Source: Allosphingosinicella indica (GTDB lineage: Bacteria > Pseudomonadota > Alphaproteobacteria > Sphingomonadales > Sphingomonadaceae). From it: 64,000 nt of DNA. Location of the stretch: positions 124,001-188,000 of the forward strand of contig NZ_LT840185.1 in NCBI RefSeq assembly GCF_900177405.1, read 5' to 3'. The notes beneath the pieces were generated by a model. It had not been told where the DNA came from, made no database searches, and saw only the letters and a list, made by a program, of their open reading frames with translations. Both the position numbers and the translations under genes were made by a program. The stretch's first letter is position 1; each line of letters begins with the position of its first letter. Shown here one piece after another: positions 58,639 through 64,000 of the stretch.

Positions 58639-60056
58639 CCCCGGAGCTTCCGGCCTGGACGATGGCCGCCGCCGAGGTCATCGCGCTGCTGATCATCCTT
58701 GCCGGACTCATTCAGGTGACGCTCTACGTCATCCAGCTCGCCATGGCAGGCTGGGCCCTACACAAGCGCCCGCCCACCGTGTCGACCGCGGATCTTTGGC
58801 AGCGCTACGCCGATCTGGCGCCCCCGATCGCGATCATCGCCCCCGCCTATAATGAAGCGCTGACGATCGTGGAGAGCACCAAGGCGCTGCTCGCGCTTCA
58901 TTATCCCGACTTCGAAGTCATCGTCGTCAACGACGGATCGAAGGACCGCACGCTGGACGTGATGATGGACGCCTTTGGCGTGCGCCCCGTGCGGCGCTAC
59001 CATGACACGGCCGTCCAATGCCGGACGATCCGCGGCATCTATGCCAACCCCGACATTCCCAGGCTGATCGTGGTCGATAAGGAGAACGGAGGTAAGGCCG
59101 ATGCGATGAACGCGGGCATCAATGTCGCCCGCGCGCCGATCATCTGTGTCATCGACGCCGATACCCTGCTGGAGCCGGACGCCTTGATCCGCGCGGTCCG
59201 GCCGTTCGTCGAGGAGCCCGTCAAGACCGTCGCGGTGGGCGGCACGATCCGCATCGCGAACGGCTGCCGCGTCGAAGATGGCCGCGTGATCGAAGGGCGG
59301 CTGCCGCGCAATTTTCTCGCGCTCGTCCAGACGGTCGAATATTTGCGCGCCTTCCTGATGGCGCGGCTCGGGCTCAGCCAGATGCAGGCGCTGATGATCA
59401 TATCGGGCGCCTTCGGACTGTTCCGTCGCAGCACGGCCGTGGACGTCGGCGGGTTCAGCCAGAACACGGTCGGCGAGGATTTCGAGCTGGTGGTGAAGCT
59501 GCACCGCCACTTGCGCGACCGGAAGCAGGATTATCGCGTCACCTACATCCCCGACCCAGTGAGCTGGACCGAAGCACCCGAAACCCTGAAGATCCTTGGC
59601 GGCCAGCGCGCGCGCTGGCAGCGCGGCAGCCTGGAGACCTTCTTCAAGCATCGCGACATGTGCTTCAACCCCCGCTACGGCCGCATTGGTTTCCTGGGTA
59701 TGGGGCAAGTGCTCGTCGTCGACGTGATCGGCCCCCTCGTCGAGGTCGCGGGCTATCTTCTGATACCCTTGCTCTGGGCCCTCGGACTCATCGCCTTCGA
59801 CTATGTCCTGGCGTTCGCCGCCGTCGTGTTTTCCTTCGGTGTCTTCGTCAGCGTGGCGGCGCTTGTGCTGGAGGAAGTGCAGCTGCGCCGACTGCCCCGC
59901 GCACGCGATCTCGCCATCCTCACCTTCGTCGCTGTGCTGGAGAATTTCGGCTATCGCCAGATCAACAATCTCTGGCGCGTGAAGGGTTACTGGCAATTCC
60001 TACGCAAGCAGCAGGGCTGGGGCGAGATGACACGCAAGGGCTTTCAAAGCCCCTGA
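58635..60056 (+). CDS. Membrane glycosyltransferase family 2 (PgaC/BcsA-like)
   Basis: A 473-residue inner-membrane GT2 enzyme. Two N-terminal helices; then the processive GT2 motifs IIVVNDGSKDRT (first Asp region), VIDADTLLEPD (DxD), VGEDFELVVK (acceptor Asp) and QRARWQRGSL (QxxRW). Three C-terminal helices (about 355-440) complete the export channel. Enzymes of this type make beta-linked polysaccharides such as poly-GlcNAc or cellulose-like chains; the exact product cannot be read. Start overlaps the HEAT gene by ATGA. It ends 13 bases past the convergent Hpt gene's stop. Confidence 0.9.
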   Translation: MTPELPAWTMAAAEVIALLIILAGLIQVTLYVIQLAMAGWALHKRPPTVSTADLWQRYADLAPPIAIIAPAYNEALTIVESTKALLALHYPDFEVIVVNDGSKDRTLDVMMDAFGVRPVRRYHDTAVQCRTIRGIYANPDIPRLIVVDKENGGKADAMNAGINVARAPIICVIDADTLLEPDALIRAVRPFVEEPVKTVAVGGTIRIANGCRVEDGRVIEGRLPRNFLALVQTVEYLRAFLMARLGLSQMQALMIISGAFGLFRRSTAVDVGGFSQNTVGEDFELVVKLHRHLRDRKQDYRVTYIPDPVSWTEAPETLKILGGQRARWQRGSLETFFKHRDMCFNPRYGRIGFLGMGQVLVVDVIGPLVEVAGYLLIPLLWALGLIAFDYVLAFAAVVFSFGVFVSVAALVLEEVQLRRLPRARDLAILTFVAVLENFGYRQINNLWRVKGYWQFLRKQQGWGEMTRKGFQSP

Positions 60057-60322
60057 TCGATCCCGCGCAGAAGGGCTGCAAGCGCGACGACAGCACCGAC
60101 CGGGCTCCCCCCGGCGTCGATCTCTTCCTCGATCGAACGGGCGGCGTCGCCGATCCCGGGATGGCCGAACATGCCGGCGCGGCCGGCAAGTCCGTGCGCT
60201 CGTTCGCGCACCGCGTCCCAGTCGCCCGCGCCGGCGGCGCGCTCAAGCCCGGCCGCGTCCTCGGCGGCGCGCGCCGCGAAACGCATCTTCAGGGCCGCCA
60301 TTTTCGCCTCGAAGTCCGTCAT
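60044..60322 (-). CDS. Hpt phosphotransfer protein
   Basis: A 92-residue helical protein. Phosphoacceptor His43 lies in ERAHGLAGRAGMFG (the Hpt HGLxG motif), followed by the GDAARSIEEEID helix. It passes phosphate between the hybrid kinase and a receiver. Overlaps the receiver gene by 4 bases and the convergent glycosyltransferase gene by 13. Confidence 0.82.
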   Translation of the reverse strand: MTDFEAKMAALKMRFAARAAEDAAGLERAAGAGDWDAVRERAHGLAGRAGMFGHPGIGDAARSIEEEIDAGGSPVGAVVALAALLRGIDQGL

Positions 60323-60684
60323 CCGAGCGCATCCCGCGCCTGGCGCCCGAGAGTCATGGGATCGAATGGCTTGGCGATCACGCCTTGAGCCCCGAGCGCA
60401 CGAAGTTGCGCCACCTCCTGCTGCTGAGTGCGGGCGGTGACGAACAGCACGGGCGTATCGGCAGTTGCGGGACGCTGGCGAAGCCGCGCCAGCACGGCGG
60501 GTCCGTCCATCTGCGGCATCATCACGTCGAGCAGGATCAGGTCGGGATGCCATTCCGTCACGACTGCAAGCGCCTCGGCGCCGGAGGCGCAGCTTCTGAC
60601 CTCGAAACCGGGCTCCAGCTCCAGCGCCATGGCTGCCACCTCGCGGATGTCCGCCTCGTCGTCGACATATAATATGCGCATCAC
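60319..60684 (-). CDS. Single-domain response regulator
   Basis: A 121-residue receiver. RILYVDDEADIREVA holds the acidic pocket, Asp53 in ILLDVMMPQMDG is the phosphoacceptor, LFVTART carries the Thr, and AKPFDPMTL carries the Lys. No output domain. The ATG overlaps the hybrid kinase stop by 4 bases; one of two receivers in the module. Confidence 0.85.
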   Translation of the reverse strand: MMRILYVDDEADIREVAAMALELEPGFEVRSCASGAEALAVVTEWHPDLILLDVMMPQMDGPAVLARLRQRPATADTPVLFVTARTQQQEVAQLRALGAQGVIAKPFDPMTLGRQARDALG

Positions 60685-62834
60685 ATCCGACCTTCCGTCG
60701 CCTGTCCGTCTCGCGCCAGCCGCAGCACATCCTCGACGAGCCGTTCCAGCGCGACGCGCGACTTGATCAGCACCGCGTCTGCTTCGCCCAGCCGCGGCGA
60801 CTCCGTTTCCTGTGCCGTGAACACGATGACGGCGCTGTCGCCATTCTCGCGAACGGCCGGAATGAGATCGAGGCCGTTGCCGTCCTCCATGCCGATGTCG
60901 AGGATCACGGCATCGAAGACATAGCGGCGCAGCGATGCCCGGGCCTCGACCATGCTCGGTGTCGAATGGACCTGGCCGCGTCCCTCGAACAGCTCCGCGA
61001 CCACCCGGAGCATATCGGGATCGTCGTCGACATGGAGGATCAAAGGCAGGCCCTTGCCGTCGAGGCGGCCCAGCGGCTCGTCCACCTTCGCCGGGCGCGC
61101 AGCGACGGGCGGCGGCAAATCGACATGGAATGTCGTGCCCTGCCCTGCCTGCGTCTCGAACTGCACCGAGCCGCCAAGCCGAGCGACGATCTCGCGCACG
61201 ATGCTGAGGCCGAGGCCCGTGCCCCCTTTCTGCCGGGTATCGGACGAGTCGGCTTGCGCGAATTTCGTGAAGATGCGCGACTGGAACGCTTCAGGGATGC
61301 CTGGTCCCTCGTCGGTGATGCTGACCCGCCAGAACGTGCCGTTCGGAGTCACCGCGATCCGCACCGCGCCGCCGGGCGGCGAGAATTTCGCAGCATTCGA
61401 CAGGAGATTGGTGAGGACCTGCATCAACCGGTCCTCATCGCCGAGCACGACGGCATCCTCGCGGACCGGCCCGAGAAACAGGGTGGCATCCTGCTCGGCG
61501 GCATAAGCCTTGTTCGCCTCGACGGCCTGCGCGAGCAACGGCGCCAGCGCGAGCGGACGGAGGTCGAACGTCATGCGTCCGGCCTCGATCTTCTCGATAT
61601 CCAGAATGTCGTTGATGAGGCGAATGAGCCGCGCGCAGTTCGACCGGGCGATTTCTACCAGGCGCGCGACGGATGGCGGTACCGTCCCCGCCGCCCCGCC
61701 GGCCACGAGCCCGAGCGAGCCTGCGATCGATGTCAGCGGCGTCCGCAATTCGTGGCTCACGGTCGACACGAATTCCGTCTTCATGCGGTCGACCTCCTTG
61801 CGCTCGCTGATGTCGCGCAGGATCGCGAGGAACCGGACATCGTCCGGCAGCTGCACCGGGCTGATCGACACTTCGGCCGGAAATACCGCGCCGTCCTTGC
61901 GGCGCCCCATGAACTCCTGGAATTCGGTCGATGCGGTGCCGCGCCGGGCCCTCAGCCGCTTGAGAAAGGTCTCGACGACGCCGCGATCCGGCGCTGCATC
62001 GAACAGGATGCCGACATCGCGGCGCTGGAGATCGCCGTCGTCATAGCCGAACATGCGCGCGGCCGCGGGGTTGAAGCTCTCGATGCCGCCACTCGGATTG
62101 AGCACGATCATGCCGTCCTTCGCGCCGTCGAAGATGGCCTCCTGGCGCGCGGCGAGATCCTCGATGCGGCGCAATGCCGCATTGCGCTCGCGCGCCTGGC
62201 GAAGGGCAATCGCCGCCGCCAGCGCCAACAGCAGGACGAGCATGAGCTGTAGCGACAGCGATCGGCTTTTCAGCCGGTCGCGGGCCTCCACGACACTGGC
62301 GGTGCGCGCCGCGAGCTGGGCCTGCTCATGCCGGTCCATGCGCGCGATCACGGTCCGGATCTCGTCCATCAGCCCCTTGCCGCGACCCGCGCCGACGAGA
62401 CGCCGCGCTTGGTCGGCACGGCCCTGCTGGGTCAGGCGCACCACATCGTCGGCGAACGCGCGCTTCCTTTGCGACGCCTGCCGCAATGCCGACAGATCGG
62501 CAGCGGCGCTGGCGCCTGCCAGCTCGCTCGCGGAAAGGCCGCGGAACGCCCGATCCAGCGCGCTGCCAGCGGCCTCATAGGGTTCGAGAAAGCGCCGGTC
62601 GGACGTCAACGCGAAGCCGCGCTGTCCCGTCTCGATATCCTGGTGCAACGACAGGATCCGCTGGAGCCGGGACCGGCTTTCGTACGAGCGGATGACGTCG
62701 CCGCGGAGGGCTTCGGTCTCGGCGAAGCCCCGCGAAACGAGCAGCGTCAGGATCGCCAGAAAGATCGGCACCACCGCCAGGGCGATAACCTGCCAGATCA
62801 GATTCTTACGGCCCATCACCTTAAGCAGAGCCAT
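60681..62834 (-). CDS. Hybrid histidine kinase (CHASE3-PAS-HisKA-HATPase-REC)
   Basis: A 717-residue kinase. N-terminal helix (14-33), CHASE3-like sensor domain (about 40-190, SLHQDIETGQRGFALTSDRRFLEPYE), second helix (about 194-212), PAS (about 225-345, with FDGAKDGMIVLNPSGGIESFNPAAARMFGYDD split here only for naming), HisKA with His361 in STVSHELRTPLTSIAG, HATPase with LTNLLSNAAKFSPPGGAVRIAV and GTGLGLSIVREI, and a C-terminal receiver (about 590-717) with LHVDDDPDMLRVV and ILDIGMEDGNG. First gene of the leftward signalling unit. Confidence 0.92.
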   Translation of the reverse strand: MALLKVMGRKNLIWQVIALAVVPIFLAILTLLVSRGFAETEALRGDVIRSYESRSRLQRILSLHQDIETGQRGFALTSDRRFLEPYEAAGSALDRAFRGLSASELAGASAAADLSALRQASQRKRAFADDVVRLTQQGRADQARRLVGAGRGKGLMDEIRTVIARMDRHEQAQLAARTASVVEARDRLKSRSLSLQLMLVLLLALAAAIALRQARERNAALRRIEDLAARQEAIFDGAKDGMIVLNPSGGIESFNPAAARMFGYDDGDLQRRDVGILFDAAPDRGVVETFLKRLRARRGTASTEFQEFMGRRKDGAVFPAEVSISPVQLPDDVRFLAILRDISERKEVDRMKTEFVSTVSHELRTPLTSIAGSLGLVAGGAAGTVPPSVARLVEIARSNCARLIRLINDILDIEKIEAGRMTFDLRPLALAPLLAQAVEANKAYAAEQDATLFLGPVREDAVVLGDEDRLMQVLTNLLSNAAKFSPPGGAVRIAVTPNGTFWRVSITDEGPGIPEAFQSRIFTKFAQADSSDTRQKGGTGLGLSIVREIVARLGGSVQFETQAGQGTTFHVDLPPPVAARPAKVDEPLGRLDGKGLPLILHVDDDPDMLRVVAELFEGRGQVHSTPSMVEARASLRRYVFDAVILDIGMEDGNGLDLIPAVRENGDSAVIVFTAQETESPRLGEADAVLIKSRVALERLVEDVLRLARDGQATEGRM

Positions 62835-63173
62835 TCGCCTCGCTGCCTATCCGGGACAAGCGTCCTGCATAAGCAGGTCCATGCAAGGCGGCAAATTTCC
62901 AGGATCGCCGCAGCCATATTCTCGCATGATGCGGTGGCCGTCCGGCGGACCGGCCCGGCTCGATTGCCGGCGCCGGCTCGACCCCTCCCGTCGCCGTTGC
63001 GCCGACAGCAGGGCGTCGTCTGCCGCCCGCATGAGACGACGTCGCCGGGCCGCCGGACCCCAATGTCCCGCAACGGGCCCGAAAGTCCCCGTACGGCATC
63101 TCATCGCGCGGCGCCCGATCGGCCACCTTGAGCCCGCAGCCGTCGAATCCCCGCCGGCCGCGGACTCGAAGCG
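62835..63173. other. Divergent intergenic region before traG
   Basis: No supported gene. A plus-strand frame ends at 63177, overlapping the traG ATG, but it starts inside the kinase gene and encodes a very Arg/Pro-rich sequence without motifs. The segment should hold the promoters of the kinase (leftward) and traG (rightward). Confidence 0.45.
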
Positions 63174-64000
63174 ATGACCCCCACCAAACTCCTTGTCGGC
63201 CAGATCCTCGTGACGCTCGCGATCGTCGTCGCGGGCCTGTGGATCGCGACCCAATGGGTTGCCGGCGCGCTTGGCCATCAAAGCGAGCTCGGACCCGCCT
63301 GGTTCGAATTGTTCGAACGGCCCGTCTATCATCCCTGGTCGCTCTTCCCCTGGTGGTTCCGCTTCGAGGCCTATGCGCCCGGGGTGTTCGACACCGGCGG
63401 CGCCATCGCCGGCGCAAGCGGCTTCGCGGGTTGCGCCGCGGCGATCGCCGGGTCGCTGTGGCGCGCACGCCAGGCGCGCCACGTCACCACCTACGGCTCG
63501 GCGCGCTGGGCGGACCGGCGCGACGTCCGCCGCGCCGGCCTTCTCGCACCCGACGGCGTCATGCTCGGCCGGTACGACGGCGAATACCTCCGCCACGACG
63601 GGCCCGAGCATATCCTCGCCTTCGCGCCGACCCGCTCGGGCAAGGGCGTCGGCCTCGTCGTCCCTACCCTCCTCAGCTGGACCGGCTCGGCGGTGGTCCA
63701 CGACATCAAGGGCGAAAACTGGCAGCTCACCGCCGGCTGGCGAAACCGCTTCTCGCACTGCCTCTGCTTCAATCCGACCGACGCGCGATCGGCGCGCTAC
63801 AATCCGCTGCTCGAGGTCCGCCGCGGCGCGCTCGAAGTCCGCGACGTCCAGAATATCGCCGACATCCTGGTCGACCCGGAAGGCGCGCTCGAACGGCGCA
63901 ACCATTGGGAGAAGACCAGCCACGCGCTTCTCGTCGGCGCGATACTCCACGTCCTCTACGCGGAGGCCGACAAGACCCTGGCGGGCGTCGCCGCCTTCCT
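63174..64000 (+). CDS. traG: Conjugative coupling protein TraG/VirD4 (3' end outside window)
   Basis: Partial: 275 codons up to the right edge. Two N-terminal helices (about 5-32 and 72-98) precede the coupling-protein ATPase: TTYGSARWADRRDVRRAGLL, then Walker A APTRSGKGVGLVVPTLL (151-167) and GSAVVHDIKGENW. TraG/VirD4 links the relaxosome to the type IV secretion channel. The ATG 63174 start fits the family N terminus. Separated from the relaxase by the seven-gene signalling module. Confidence 0.93.
   Translation, partial: MTPTKLLVGQILVTLAIVVAGLWIATQWVAGALGHQSELGPAWFELFERPVYHPWSLFPWWFRFEAYAPGVFDTGGAIAGASGFAGCAAAIAGSLWRARQARHVTTYGSARWADRRDVRRAGLLAPDGVMLGRYDGEYLRHDGPEHILAFAPTRSGKGVGLVVPTLLSWTGSAVVHDIKGENWQLTAGWRNRFSHCLCFNPTDARSARYNPLLEVRRGALEVRDVQNIADILVDPEGALERRNHWEKTSHALLVGAILHVLYAEADKTLAGVAAF

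Noticed and set aside
62692-63177. Rightward gene coupled by ATGA to traG
   Set aside because: It starts within the histidine kinase gene on the opposite strand and is an Arg/Pro-rich frame without motifs; the overlap is probably coincidence.
1-64000. CRISPR array
   Set aside because: No regularly spaced repeat of 20-40 bases was seen on either strand; the only repeats are the pairs listed.

Overview
The window looks like an alphaproteobacterium of the Sphingomonadaceae. The DNA is GC-rich, and it encodes a TonB-dependent receptor beside exported peptidases, a DUF6894 protein, a type II NADH dehydrogenase, and a conjugative backbone (strawberry-notch-like helicase, large ParB, DUF2493, SSB, DUF3363 relaxase, TraF-type peptidase, TraG) that I associate with sphingomonad integrative elements. 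No tRNA, rRNA, CRISPR array, integrase or intact insertion sequence was recognised, so the element's ends are not defined here.

Layout. (1) 1-16 kb: loosely packed housekeeping and stress genes. These include an exported amidohydrolase with a BNR-repeat lipoprotein, a cytochrome P450 locus with a divergent reductase, its TetR regulator and a perfect 17-bp-arm palindrome between them, a type II NADH dehydrogenase and a DUF1028 protein. (2) 16.2-28.7 kb: a compact peptide-use locus (MFS, M3 peptidase, alpha/beta hydrolase // DUF885 hydrolase, alpha/beta hydrolase, TetR // M19 dipeptidase, TonB receptor // FAD amine oxidase). Its two divergent promoter regions carry the same palindromic site (TACAATACA-N4-TGTATCG), which suggests one regulon under the local TetR. 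(3) 28.8-29.3 kb: an AAC(6')-like acetyltransferase, then about 630 bp of non-coding DNA with an imperfect direct repeat. (4) 29.9-41.4 kb: a defence island. It holds an OLD-type ATPase-TOPRIM nuclease, a 1259-residue NTPase with an N-terminal PD-(D/E)xK-like domain (Avs-like architecture), and a four-gene operon: DNA methyltransferase, phosphoribosyltransferase-like protein, ORC/CDC6-like AAA ATPase, and an unrecognised 321-residue protein.

(5) 41.8-64 kb: a conjugative element backbone. Leftward genes are the strawberry-notch helicase/methylase, ParB, DUF2493, an MNT-HEPN fusion, SSB and a small protein; two of them share a 66-bp leader repeat. Rightward genes are a small membrane protein, an excisionase-like HTH, a TraF-type S26 peptidase, a lytic transglycosylase, the relaxase and, at the right edge, TraG/VirD4 (cut by the window). 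Between relaxase and TraG sits a seven-gene module: a response regulator, YaiO-like barrel, HEAT protein and membrane glycosyltransferase rightward; a hybrid histidine kinase, receiver and Hpt protein leftward. It looks like a surface-polysaccharide or biofilm signalling cargo.

The strongest candidate for an undescribed system is the methyltransferase-PRTase-ATPase-321aa operon with the adjacent nuclease-NTPase. The peptide regulon with paired operators is second.
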